Source: QNYQ01 sp964542985 (lineage in GTDB: Archaea; Thermoproteota; Thermoprotei_A; Sulfolobales; Pyrodictiaceae). From it: a DNA stretch of 13,314 nucleotides. A model generated the notes under the pieces. That model was not told the origin of the DNA, searched no databases, and saw only the letters and a program-made list of their open reading frames with translations. The DNA lies in NCBI GenBank assembly GCA_964542985.1, contig CAZIWH010000048.1, positions 1 to 13,314 of the forward strand. The letters run 5' to 3'. Both the position numbers and the translations under genes were made by a program. Positions 1 through 6,948 of the stretch are shown here, one piece after another. How positions within the stretch are numbered: the stretch's first letter is position 1; each line of letters starts with the position of its first letter.

Positions 1-369
1 GAGGTCGCATACCTGCTTCACCAGGTATTCTACGGGTATCCTCTCACCGTAGACGAACCTGTACTGTATCGCCAGGAGCCTCGCGTAGTCTATCAGTATC
101 CTGCCATCACTACCGAAGCCCACGAAGCCCGCCCCTATGTGCTCGTCAACCATGAACACCTTCTCCAGGTGCTCTAGGTCTATCAGTGGCGTCGTCTTCC
201 TCTTCTCAGCTACTATCACCACGCCCTCAGGCACCCTGACACCAACCATCGTCCAGCCGCGCTTGGCAGCCTCCATAGCATACTCTACCTGGAATAGGCG
301 ACCATCCGGCGAGAACATCGCCGTGCTGCGGTCGTACCCCATCATTGCGGGCGGCGCAGGAAACGACAT
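1..369 (-). CDS. psmA: Proteasome subunit alpha, 5' part (cut by window edge)
   Basis: This is the alpha subunit of the archaeal 20S proteasome; alpha rings gate access to the proteolytic beta rings in the cytoplasm. The visible 123 residues begin MSFPAPPAMMGYDRS and continue with the family hallmarks FSPDGRLFQVEYA (gating N-terminus and helix H0 region), AEKRKTTPLID, and GFGSDGRILIDYARLLA. The rest lies beyond position 1. The ATG at 369 is chosen because GGTGA sits 7 bases upstream and the N-terminus then has normal alpha-subunit length. An AT-rich TATA-like island lies 41-51 bases upstream. One oddity is GWTMVGV where most alpha subunits have a GTTAxGI-like sequence. In many archaea psmA follows Pop5 in the exosome superoperon; here it follows thiI on the same strand after a 188-base gap. 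Confidence 0.96.
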   Translation of the reverse strand, partial: MSFPAPPAMMGYDRSTAMFSPDGRLFQVEYAMEAAKRGWTMVGVRVPEGVVIVAEKRKTTPLIDLEHLEKVFMVDEHIGAGFVGFGSDGRILIDYARLLAIQYRFVYGERIPVEYLVKQVCDL

Positions 370-409
370 TCCGTCTTCACCATCTACGCTAGCCCCGCCA
401 AGGCAACCC

Positions 410-420
410 TTTTAATAATA
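410..420 (-). promoter_or_regulatory. TATA-like promoter element of psmA
   Basis: Read on the minus strand this is TATTATTAAAA, an isolated AT island in GC-rich DNA 41-51 bases before the psmA ATG. That distance recurs for thiI, rpl15e, ndk and the secreted protein here. It suggests psmA has its own promoter rather than depending on readthrough from thiI. Confidence 0.6.
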
Positions 421-443
421 ATCTTGTCCACCACCCTGGCTAT

Positions 444-535
444 GAGGCGCCGGTGACGAGGAGTCCGAACACCGGGGAGCCCGGATGGAGGCTGTGAGGA
501 CTCTTCTCGCCCCCGAGGCGCCGCCTAACTGGCGG
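444..535. other. GC-rich nested inverted repeats between thiI and psmA (possible structured RNA)
   Basis: This non-coding stretch holds several perfectly complementary stems. GGCGCC at 446-451 can pair with GGCGCC at 517-522. CGAG+GAGTCC at 457-466 pairs with GGACTC+CTCG at 498-509, with a TT bulge. CCGGG (472-476) and CCCGG (480-484) close a 3-base loop. CCGCC (521-525) and GGCGG (531-535) close a 5-base loop. CCGGTG (450-455) can instead pair with CACCGG (470-475), which would exclude the first fold. It lies 3' of thiI on the thiI strand and upstream of the psmA TATA element. The strand of any RNA cannot be decided because the stems are perfect on both. I matched it to no known RNA class. 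Confidence 0.4.
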
Positions 536-557
536 GGGGCTGTGGGGAGCGCGTCCT

Positions 558-1766
558 TCAGCGACCCCCGGTGGGGTGAGCGGAAGGCCCCATTGCCGAG
601 CCCCCCTCGAGCTCTATGACTGTGTAGTTCCTGGCTGCACGGAGGGCTAGGCCGCGTATCCTCTCGTATTCCTCCTCGAGGACACGGGGGTCCGCGGCGG
701 TTGTGACAGGGCCCTCGGCTAGCCTGCAGTACTCTCTCGTCCTGCTGGCCTCCTCGTAGAGCCCTATCCTTCTCATCCACTCCACTATCTCCTCCTTGTC
801 TAGGCCGACTAGGGGCCTCAGCAGGGGCAGGCGGAGCTGAAGCACCCTGGCCATGGCATAGAGGTTGCGGAGGGTCTGGCTCGACACCTGGCCGAGGCTT
901 TCCCCGGTGACGAGCGCATGGTAGCCCTGCTCCTCTGCGAGCAGCTGGGCGGCCTCATACATGGCTAGGCGGAGCACCACCTGCCTGTAATCCGGCCTCA
1001 CGAGAGCCGCTATGGCGCGGGCAACTATGCGGAAGTCCACGGCTATGAGCCGTGGAGTGTAGCCGTGGAGCCAAAGCCTCGCCTCGAGGAGAGCGACCCG
1101 CGTAGCCTCGTGGAGCGAGGCAGGAGAAGCGAGCACGTAGTGTAGCAGGTCAACCTCTGCGCCCCTCTTCGCGGCGAGCCAGGCGGCGAGGGGGCTGTCA
1201 AGACCGCCGGAGTATAAGGCGAGCACCCTGCCCTCAACGCCTATAGGGAGCCCACCAGGGCCCCTCACCATCCCCGAGTGGAGGAAAGCGACCCCATGCC
1301 TAGCCTCTATGTAGACCTCGACCTCGGGCTCCTCGAGGTCCACGCCCCTAGAGACGGGGTAGAGCCTGGAGCCGAGCTCCCTTGCAAGCTCAATGCTCGT
1401 GAACGGCTCCCTGCCGCTCCTCCTCGCCCTGACGGCAAACACGCGGCCTCTTACCCAGGGCTCCGCGATCCTCCCAGCCTTCTCCACCAGGTCCGCGAGC
1501 CCACTGTACTCCAGGACGTAGGCCACCACTGCACCGTGTACGCCGAAGGTGTGGAGAACAGGCTCCAACGCCTCCTCAGCCGGGCAGCCCTCCACCAGGA
1601 GCCGGGCCTCCCATATCCTGGCTCTGCAGCTCCTCAGCCCCCACTTCTCCAGCGCGTGGCGCAGATTCCGCAAGAGGCGGCGCTCAAACCTCGGCCTAAC
1701 CCTCCTGGACTTGAGGACAATCTCCCCCGACAGCGCCGCCAGCACAACCTTCCCAGGCCCCTCCAC
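558..1766 (-). CDS. thiI: ThiI-type tRNA 4-thiouridine synthetase
   Basis: This ATP-dependent enzyme adenylates tRNA uridine (U8 in the known family) for sulfur transfer. The 402-residue product has an N-terminal ferredoxin-like region (from LSGEIVLKSR), a THUMP domain at about residues 55-165, and a PP-loop ATPase domain with YSGGLDSPLA (SGGLDS at 186-191) and the ThiI signature TGESLGQVSSQTLRNL. There is no rhodanese domain, as is usual in archaea. The PP-loop domain shows a single cysteine (about residue 347, EYCRLAEG) and no CXXC. GTG at 1766 is chosen because the conserved N-terminus begins just after it and a TATA-like element lies 38-47 bases upstream. The reading frame stays open up to 1904, but that extra stretch does not look like the family. 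It is divergent from the E1-like gene at 2030. Confidence 0.9.
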   Translation of the reverse strand: MEGPGKVVLAALSGEIVLKSRRVRPRFERRLLRNLRHALEKWGLRSCRARIWEARLLVEGCPAEEALEPVLHTFGVHGAVVAYVLEYSGLADLVEKAGRIAEPWVRGRVFAVRARRSGREPFTSIELARELGSRLYPVSRGVDLEEPEVEVYIEARHGVAFLHSGMVRGPGGLPIGVEGRVLALYSGGLDSPLAAWLAAKRGAEVDLLHYVLASPASLHEATRVALLEARLWLHGYTPRLIAVDFRIVARAIAALVRPDYRQVVLRLAMYEAAQLLAEEQGYHALVTGESLGQVSSQTLRNLYAMARVLQLRLPLLRPLVGLDKEEIVEWMRRIGLYEEASRTREYCRLAEGPVTTAADPRVLEEEYERIRGLALRAARNYTVIELEGGSAMGPSAHPTGGR

Positions 1767-2029
1767 AGCGACCCCCAGGCTGGATGCCCTGAGGCCGCCA
1801 GGCTGTAAACTATGGAGCGGGTGGAGGCCGGGCACGTAGCAAGGCACACTAGTCTCGTCCAGGGGAGGGTGCCTGGATAACATCTGCTTACTACTTCCCT
1901 GCATTGCGTGAGGGAAGGGACTAACAATAGGTGCTGCGCCAGTGGGAGATGGGAGAACTGTCTGGAGGCCCCTGGCACTCGGCGGCTGGGGGTCTCCTGC
2001 CTCCCCGCGGAGGGGCGGTGATCGGGGTC
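1767..2029. other. Divergent intergenic region thiI / E1-like gene, with inverted repeat
   Basis: This 263-base region separates the chosen thiI and E1-like starts. It contains a perfect 7-base inverted repeat, CTTCCCT (1894-1900) and AGGGAAG (1911-1917), around a 10-base spacer, which could be an operator or a hairpin. The most AT-rich segment is about 1877-1931. Both flanking genes have open frames running into the region, but the extra residues do not look conserved. I see no RNA gene. Confidence 0.4.
1804..1813 (-). promoter_or_regulatory. TATA-like element of thiI
   Basis: On the minus strand this reads ATAGTTTACA, 38-47 bases before the GTG at 1766, matching the spacing of the other putative TATA boxes in the window. 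It supports the short thiI start, since a longer frame reaching 1904 would run through the promoter. Confidence 0.45.
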
Positions 2030-2773
2030 TTGGCTGAGCAGAGTTTGTCTCCGAGGGAGCTTCTCCGCTATGACCGCCAGCTTTCTATCGTGGGCGTGCG
2101 CGGTCAAGAGAAGTTGAAGCGGATGAGCGTTCTCGTCGCAGGCGCTGGGGGTCTTGGGAGCTTCGAGCTCCTCTACTTGGCTGCTGTGGGCGTCGGCAGG
2201 CTCGTAGTAGTGGACGGGGATGTTGTTGACGAGACTAATCTGAATAGGCAGGTGCTGCACTGGGAGGAGGATATCGGTCGCCCGAAGGCTGTCTCCGCGG
2301 CCGAGAAGCTGAAGAGATTCAATCCGTTCATAGAGGTCGTCCCCGTAGCCGAGCCTATTACCAGGAGCAACGTTGAGGAACTCGTCTCCAGTGTCGATGC
2401 TGTTGTCGATGGGCTAGATAGCTGGGAGACCCGGTTCCTCCTCGACGAGGCCTGCTACAGGCTTGGCAAGCCCTTCATCCACGCCGGCGTCCATGGCCTC
2501 GAGGGACAAGTGGTCCCCATAGTGCCCGGGGAGACGCCTTGCCTCCGCTGTCTCCTCCCCGAGAGGCTCACTGCGCCGCCCAAGATACCCGCCGTGGGTT
2601 TCGTTGTCGGAACCATAGCGGGTATAGCTGTCGCCGAGCTGGTTAAGCTCTTTCTCGGGATAGGCGAGACCAACAAGGGCAATATGATAGTCTTCGATGC
2701 GAACAGCATGGAGATAATGAAGATAGATCTCAAGCCGAGGCCGGGCTGCAGCTGCCCACGCCCCACCAAATAA
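2030..2773 (+). CDS. ThiF/MoeB/HesA family E1-like adenylating enzyme
   Basis: Family members adenylate the C-terminal glycine of small ubiquitin-like sulfur carriers for tRNA thiolation, molybdopterin or thiamine synthesis, or for protein modification. The 247-residue product begins like the family (LSPRELLRYDRQL). It has the nucleotide-binding GAGGLGS (about residues 38-44), DGDVVDETNLNRQ (62-74), and zinc cysteines C171/C174 (PCLRC) and C240/C242 (CSC). In the stretch that normally carries the catalytic thioester cysteine, I see TAPPKIPAVGFVVG with no cysteine, so it may only adenylate. TTG at 2030 is chosen because GGTGATC, a near-perfect anti-SD match, lies 6 bases upstream; the frame is open from 1931. 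Divergence from thiI fits a sulfur-transfer role, but the partner is unknown. Confidence 0.88.
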   Translation: MAEQSLSPRELLRYDRQLSIVGVRGQEKLKRMSVLVAGAGGLGSFELLYLAAVGVGRLVVVDGDVVDETNLNRQVLHWEEDIGRPKAVSAAEKLKRFNPFIEVVPVAEPITRSNVEELVSSVDAVVDGLDSWETRFLLDEACYRLGKPFIHAGVHGLEGQVVPIVPGETPCLRCLLPERLTAPPKIPAVGFVVGTIAGIAVAELVKLFLGIGETNKGNMIVFDANSMEIMKIDLKPRPGCSCPRPTK

Positions 2774-2917
2774 CCCCCAGGCCCAGAGTGCTCCCAGACC
2801 CCTAGGGCGCCGGGCTGGCGACGCCGTCCCAGACCGACGCCAAGACGGGGTATGGGGATCTCACGACGAGCCGACCGGCGCCCCCCATGCAGCGTCCCTG
2901 GAGGGGGGTCACGCGTC

Positions 2918-3619
2918 TTGGCTAGGCTTGTGTTCCTTCACCACGGCTCTAGGCCTGCCACCGTAGTCCTGCCCGTAGCGTCGGTGGAGAACCATGGAAT
3001 CCTGCCCGCGGGGAGCGACCTGCTGATAGCCGAGTGCGTCTGCAGCCGTCTGGACAAGGACGGAGTAGCTGTGGCGCCCCCCGTGCCCTATAGCGTTGCG
3101 TTGGAGCACGAGGCCCTGGGCTACACCGTCTCAGTGCCCCCCACGGTGTTCATAGAGTACCTCGTCTCTGTGCTCGGGTCTATGCTTCGGCACGCGGGGC
3201 AACTAGTGTTGGCAGTGTTCCACGGCGGCGCTGTGGCCGCATCCTATATGGCCGCGAGGCAGGTGAGGAGGAGGACAGGGAAGAGGGTGCTCCTCTACAG
3301 CTTCTGGGACGCCATTGCCGCCAGGCTCGAGGAACATGGAGTGCCCAGGTACCCGATTCACGCAGACGCTATTGAAGCCAGCATCCTGGCCGCCTGTGGC
3401 CACAGTGGGCCGTGGCTCCGCGAGTCCAGCAGGGAGGAGGTACTGGAGGAGGCCCGGCGGAGAGCCAGAGAGCTCCAAGAGCTGCCCACGCCATGGCTCG
3501 GAGAGGACGCACCCCTCCAGCTCTACCCCATGGAGTCAGTGCCTGCCTCAAGGGAGCTTGGAGAGGAGCTGCTCTCCGCGGCGCTCGAGGAGCTGAAGCG
3601 GCTGCTCGGCGAGGAGTAG
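2918..3619 (+). CDS. arfB: Creatininase-family protein, probable ArfB (FAPy deformylase)
   Basis: ArfB removes formate from 2-amino-5-formylamino-6-ribosylamino-4(3H)-pyrimidinone 5'-phosphate, an early step of archaeal riboflavin and F420 synthesis. The 233-residue product has the creatininase fold signatures VASVENHGILPAGSD (E24, H26 and D34 fit metal ligands), VFHGG (102-104) and HADAIEAS (148-155). As I recall them, ENHG rather than EQHG is the form in characterised archaeal deformylases, and the riboflavin neighbours agree. TTG at 2918 follows a GGAGGGGGG tract and begins TTG-GCT as two nearby genes do; an ATG at 2852 in frame would add 22 unlikely residues. No AT-rich promoter is visible in the 144-base gap, so cotranscription with the E1-like gene is possible. 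The 3' end overlaps the convergent amidohydrolase by 97 bases. Confidence 0.8.
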   Translation: MARLVFLHHGSRPATVVLPVASVENHGILPAGSDLLIAECVCSRLDKDGVAVAPPVPYSVALEHEALGYTVSVPPTVFIEYLVSVLGSMLRHAGQLVLAVFHGGAVAASYMAARQVRRRTGKRVLLYSFWDAIAARLEEHGVPRYPIHADAIEASILAACGHSGPWLRESSREEVLEEARRRARELQELPTPWLGEDAPLQLYPMESVPASRELGEELLSAALEELKRLLGEE

Positions 3620-4704
3620 ACCACAGCGCTCAGCGCCATCCTCTTGGCCACCGTCACCGCGGGATCCCCGGTGTAGCCGAGCAGGGGCACACGGAGAACC
3701 AAGAGCCCCTCCGAGGGAGCAAACCTCGCGGTACAGCCCACGGTGGCGGCGTAGAGCAGCACCCTCGCCAGCAGCGGGCTTGGCCCTGGGCCGAGGAGAG
3801 GGCGGAGCAGGAGATAGCTCGTGGAGACGAGCAGCCTCGTATCCACGGGGAGCCAAGCCGCGTTGTCGCTGCCCAGGCCAGCAGGTAGCCCCTCCAGGTA
3901 GAGCTGAAGCAGACCACGCGGATCCGGCAGCGCACCCATGTGGTAGTAGTTGCTCACGGGACAGTAGATCGGCACCGTGCCCTCCTCGGCCAGGAGCCGG
4001 GCCTCCCCCGGCCCTAGGTGAGTGAGGTGGACAGCTCCCGCCGCGCCGCTACCCTCGACGAGCAGGTAGTCCCCCATGGCGGCGAGCGCTGGGTCCTCCG
4101 AGACATGGACATGCAGCCCGGGGCCACGAGCCCTAGAAGCTGCCTCCCGGAGCAGCTGCGGCTCCAGGTCGAACGGCGTATCAAGGCCGAGCCCGTAGCG
4201 CTCGGCCAGCGCCAGGTACTCTGCAGGCCTCTTCTCCATGGGCTGCGCCGCGACACCCACCGGGAGCCCGGCAATCCTTGAGGCCTCCTCAACCGCGGCC
4301 GCGCCGAGCCACCCCATCTCCGCGTAGCTGATAGCGTAGACCGTGCCGCCCCTCCTCAGCTCCTCCAGCACACTAGCCGCGGCGGAGACGAGTCTCTCCG
4401 GGGCCGCGGCCTGGAGGAGCCGGTATTTCAGCCCATGGGGTTGGGAGACAAGCTTCTCTAGTACCAGGTCCTCGCCATGCTCGGCGAGAACAGCGTCGAG
4501 GACATGGAGGTGTGCATTGCAGAGCCCCGGCAAAACAGCGGCGTCGAGCACCGGGACGCCCGGCGGGCAGCCATTGGAAGCCTCCAGGATGGAGGAGCCG
4601 GCCTCAAGGCATATGGGGCCCCGGGGCTCCATCCCCGGGGGCACCAGGGCGTAGCGGAGCCAAACACGCCGGGGAAGGCTACTCGATGTAAACGGTCTCC
4701 CCAC
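3523..4704 (-). CDS. Amidohydrolase-superfamily deaminase; candidate archaeal riboflavin-pathway deaminase
   Basis: The product (393 residues) is a metal-dependent hydrolase of the cytosine/adenosine/guanine deaminase type. It shows PGLCNAHLH (H65, H67), HVHVSED (H198, H200), AVHLTHLG (about 226-229), CPVSNYYHMG (from 248) and GLGSDNAA (D280), the usual metal and catalytic positions. It overlaps the end of ribH by 26 bases on the same strand, with GTG at 4704 placed 9 bases after GGAGGAGG, so the two should be translated together. This context suggests it deaminates 2,5-diamino-6-ribitylamino-4(3H)-pyrimidinone 5'-phosphate, a step I know no established archaeal gene for. That is inference; a nucleobase or nucleoside deaminase is the alternative. 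The last 30 or so residues are a Ser-rich tail read antisense to arfB, so the conserved protein probably ends near 3620. Confidence 0.85.
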   Translation of the reverse strand: MGRPFTSSSLPRRVWLRYALVPPGMEPRGPICLEAGSSILEASNGCPPGVPVLDAAVLPGLCNAHLHVLDAVLAEHGEDLVLEKLVSQPHGLKYRLLQAAAPERLVSAAASVLEELRRGGTVYAISYAEMGWLGAAAVEEASRIAGLPVGVAAQPMEKRPAEYLALAERYGLGLDTPFDLEPQLLREAASRARGPGLHVHVSEDPALAAMGDYLLVEGSGAAGAVHLTHLGPGEARLLAEEGTVPIYCPVSNYYHMGALPDPRGLLQLYLEGLPAGLGSDNAAWLPVDTRLLVSTSYLLLRPLLGPGPSPLLARVLLYAATVGCTARFAPSEGLLVLRVPLLGYTGDPAVTVAKRMALSAVVYSSPSSRFSSSSAAESSSSPSSLEAGTDSMG

Positions 4705-5146
4705 GGTACCGTGCCTCCTCCAGGGCGCGGAGCCTCCTGGCAAGCTTTATCGCAGCCTCCACCGCGCGCCTCGCGTAGTCGTCGACCCTCTCAAGGGCCT
4801 GCATCCTGTTCATCCCCGGCCCGGATATGCCAAGCGTGACGGGCTTTCCATGCTTCTCCGAGAGATCCATAAGCTTCCTAGCAATCTGATGTGCGATCAC
4901 CTCGTCATGCTTAGTCGCACCAGTTATAATCGCGCCCAGCGCCACCACAGCGTCGACGTCGTCCCTCCGCAGCAGCCTGTCCACGAGGAGAGTCATGTCG
5001 TAGGCGCCAGGGCTCTTTACCACATAGGTTACCTCAGCACCAAGGAAGCGGGCATGGCTCAGAGCCCTCTGAAGCATAAGGTAGGTCACATCATGGTTGA
5101 ACTCCGCCACCACTATAGCCAGCCTGACGCCCTCTCCACCAGCCAA
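4679..5146 (-). CDS. ribH: 6,7-dimethyl-8-ribityllumazine synthase
   Basis: RibH condenses 5-amino-6-ribitylaminouracil with 3,4-dihydroxy-2-butanone 4-phosphate to give the riboflavin precursor. The 155-residue product has normal family length. It shows AEFN (substrate-contacting F and N, residues 14-17), SPGAYDM (45-51), GAIITGATKHDEV with the catalytic-type histidine H80, and GISGPGM (106-112). TTG at 5146 is chosen because GGTGGTGG lies 7 bases before it and family members start a few residues before VRLAIVVAEFN. An alternative TTG at 5218 would add 24 residues that look non-conserved. The divergent AT island at 5276-5291 is the likely promoter and would leave a leader of about 110 bases for the chosen start. 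The next gene, the deaminase, overlaps its stop. Confidence 0.95.
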   Translation of the reverse strand: MAGGEGVRLAIVVAEFNHDVTYLMLQRALSHARFLGAEVTYVVKSPGAYDMTLLVDRLLRRDDVDAVVALGAIITGATKHDEVIAHQIARKLMDLSEKHGKPVTLGISGPGMNRMQALERVDDYARRAVEAAIKLARRLRALEEARYRGETVYIE

Positions 5147-5275
5147 AACCAGGCCACCACCAAGACAAGGGGGACAAGCCACCCGGGGAAAATGAGAGCT
5201 ACGCGCCACCCCGCCCAACAGACTCCCTTGTCATTGAAATCATTAGCCAGTACAAGACTCGAATGGATAACATGG

Positions 5276-5291
5276 CTTAATATAAAAAAAG
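5276..5291. promoter_or_regulatory. Bidirectional TATA-like island between ribH and the secreted-protein gene
   Basis: On the plus strand CTTAATATAAAAAAAG lies 40-55 bases before the GTG at 5331. The minus strand reads TTTATATTAAG towards ribH. This is the only strongly AT-rich block in the divergent gap, so both genes probably start from it. The plus direction has the typical spacing; the minus direction would need a longer leader. Confidence 0.6.
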
Positions 5292-5330
5292 TTACTGCTA
5301 CCGATAGGCCATATTGTGTTGGTGAACTAG

Positions 5331-6893
5331 GTGAATCGCTTCGCACTGCTGGTAGCCGGCCTCGCGGCGGCAGCAACGGTGCTCGCCACGCTGTCCACGC
5401 CCAACCCCGCGACGCTGGTGGCCTCCAGGAGCCTGCCAGGGATCCACCTGGCCTACTACAGGGTGCTCGGCAGAAACAGCCTCTACCTCTCAATGCCGGG
5501 GCTCCCATCCACGGTCAGAATGGTGACCGTTGACGCCTACGGCCTAGCCCCCGACGGCAGGATAGTGAGCCTAGGCCACTACCGGGCAGCCAGGGGCCGC
5601 CCCATAGTCATACCCCTAGACAAGCTCAGACCCTACGCAGAGGAGTGGGCCGAGAAGCTCCATGGCCACAAAGCCGAGCCGCCAGTGCTCCTCCTCACAA
5701 ACATCTACACCAGGGACGCCGTCTACTTCGCACCTCTAAGCATAACCATAGACCCCTACCTGGTCGCAAACGGCCAAGCAAACCTCATAAAAGCAACTAT
5801 ACTCAACCTGGCCCGGATAACCGAAGCCAAGAAACCGATACTAACGCTCAGCAAAGAAGGCGAGCCCGGCGCCACAGAGTTCCCACCACCCTGGCTACCG
5901 CCAACGAGGCCGCCCTACAAGTACTTCCCCGGCCTAGAATGGAGGCTGAAAGGCTATACTGTGATAGGTACCGTAGACGTCCCCGTAGCCGCGATACACG
6001 TACACGGTAACCCCAACACGGTATACAGTATTGACATTGACACTCATCTCAAGGCGTCCCAGAGCAACCAGATATCCTTGATGCTGGGAGCAACCGGGGT
6101 AGAATACAAGTACGAGCAAAGCATCAACGGCGAGACAGTCAAAGCCCTCTCCACAGACTTCATAGGATTCATATACAAACTGGACAGCTGCGCCAAGTTC
6201 GACGCATCCCTCTCTATCGGCAACGGTGGCTGGCTACCCACACCCGCATACATCTACGAGCCATCACTAAACGGCATCGTATCAGATGCAGTGGATGCAC
6301 CCCCGGATACTAGCGACTATGTAGCCGGTGTAGGGATTGAGGTTAAACTTGTCAACGCAGAATACCAGCTCTATTCCATCTACACCGGGTACTGGATATC
6401 CCGATACTTTAACACGACTCTAGGCCAGATAGCCCTCAGCCAGGGAGGGAGCTGCAGCTACATCAAGGGCTGGGGGGAGGTAGCCCTAAACTGGCCCACC
6501 GCAGCAATATCACTACGAACGATACCCCTAAGCTCCGCCACAAAGACCGTTGACATGAGCCCAGCAGGCAGGTATTTCTGGAAGCACGAGGACTACGAAT
6601 ATAAGGACTATTTCCATATCGGCGTCTCTGTGCCGCTCGGCGAACTAGTCGACAGCCCCCTCGCGAACTTCATGGATCTAGTGGTATCATATGAGTCGGA
6701 GAGCAGCGCATCAAGCTATACAGTTGCTAAACTAATGCTTAACAGTAATCTTGCGGACGGCAAGTGCCACATCTTCCCGAAGGAATATGTCAGCGACTAC
6801 AAGGTCTACTACGGCGATGTTGAGATCCCGCTCAAGTACTACCTGCTGGATGTCACCGTCAAGCGTAACGGCGTAGGCTATTGCAGCCCGTGA
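5331..6893 (+). CDS. Predicted secreted protein of unknown function
   Basis: I do not recognise the family. The 520-residue product begins with a signal-peptide-like N-terminus: NR, then a hydrophobic run from about residue 4 to 22 (FALLVAGLAAAATVLATLS). No second membrane segment or C-terminal anchor is evident. A Pro-rich linker at about 185-200 (FPPPWLPPTRPPYKYFP) separates an N-terminal part from a Tyr- and Ser-rich, probably beta-rich part. There are four cysteines, at about 287, 375, 479 and 518, all after the linker, which could form disulfides outside the cell. One NTT sequon lies at about 361. GTG at 5331 follows GGTGA by 5 bases and a TATA-like box by about 45. A T-rich tract follows the stop. 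It lies between riboflavin genes but seems to be its own transcription unit; its codon use leans more to ATA, CTA and AAC than the neighbours. Confidence 0.85.
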   Translation: MNRFALLVAGLAAAATVLATLSTPNPATLVASRSLPGIHLAYYRVLGRNSLYLSMPGLPSTVRMVTVDAYGLAPDGRIVSLGHYRAARGRPIVIPLDKLRPYAEEWAEKLHGHKAEPPVLLLTNIYTRDAVYFAPLSITIDPYLVANGQANLIKATILNLARITEAKKPILTLSKEGEPGATEFPPPWLPPTRPPYKYFPGLEWRLKGYTVIGTVDVPVAAIHVHGNPNTVYSIDIDTHLKASQSNQISLMLGATGVEYKYEQSINGETVKALSTDFIGFIYKLDSCAKFDASLSIGNGGWLPTPAYIYEPSLNGIVSDAVDAPPDTSDYVAGVGIEVKLVNAEYQLYSIYTGYWISRYFNTTLGQIALSQGGSCSYIKGWGEVALNWPTAAISLRTIPLSSATKTVDMSPAGRYFWKHEDYEYKDYFHIGVSVPLGELVDSPLANFMDLVVSYESESSASSYTVAKLMLNSNLADGKCHIFPKEYVSDYKVYYGDVEIPLKYYLLDVTVKRNGVGYCSP

Positions 6894-6920
6894 AGATCTG
6901 CGCCGCCCGGGATCCGCCTA

Positions 6921-6942
6921 ATTTTTTCTATTTACTATTTTT
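6921..6942 (+). terminator. T-rich transcription terminator after the secreted-protein gene
   Basis: Two T runs, at 6922-6927 and 6938-6942, lie about 30 bases after the stop codon. Archaeal RNA polymerase terminates at such T tracts, and in this GC-rich window they stand out. No strong hairpin precedes them. Confidence 0.55.
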
Positions 6943-6948
6943 AGTATC

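Noticed and set aside
412..557. tRNA, RNase P RNA or H/ACA RNA in the thiI-psmA gap
   Set aside because: No T-arm, no conserved RNase P core, and no ACA at the right distance from a stem; only unspecific structure remains.
1767..1904. N-terminal extension of thiI in the same frame
   Set aside because: The extra 46 residues do not resemble ThiI and would cross the TATA-like element; the conserved start lies just after GTG 1766.
3620..4658. Plus-strand open frames inside the deaminase gene
   Set aside because: Arg/Pro/Gly-rich antisense frames typical of high-GC DNA, with no family features.
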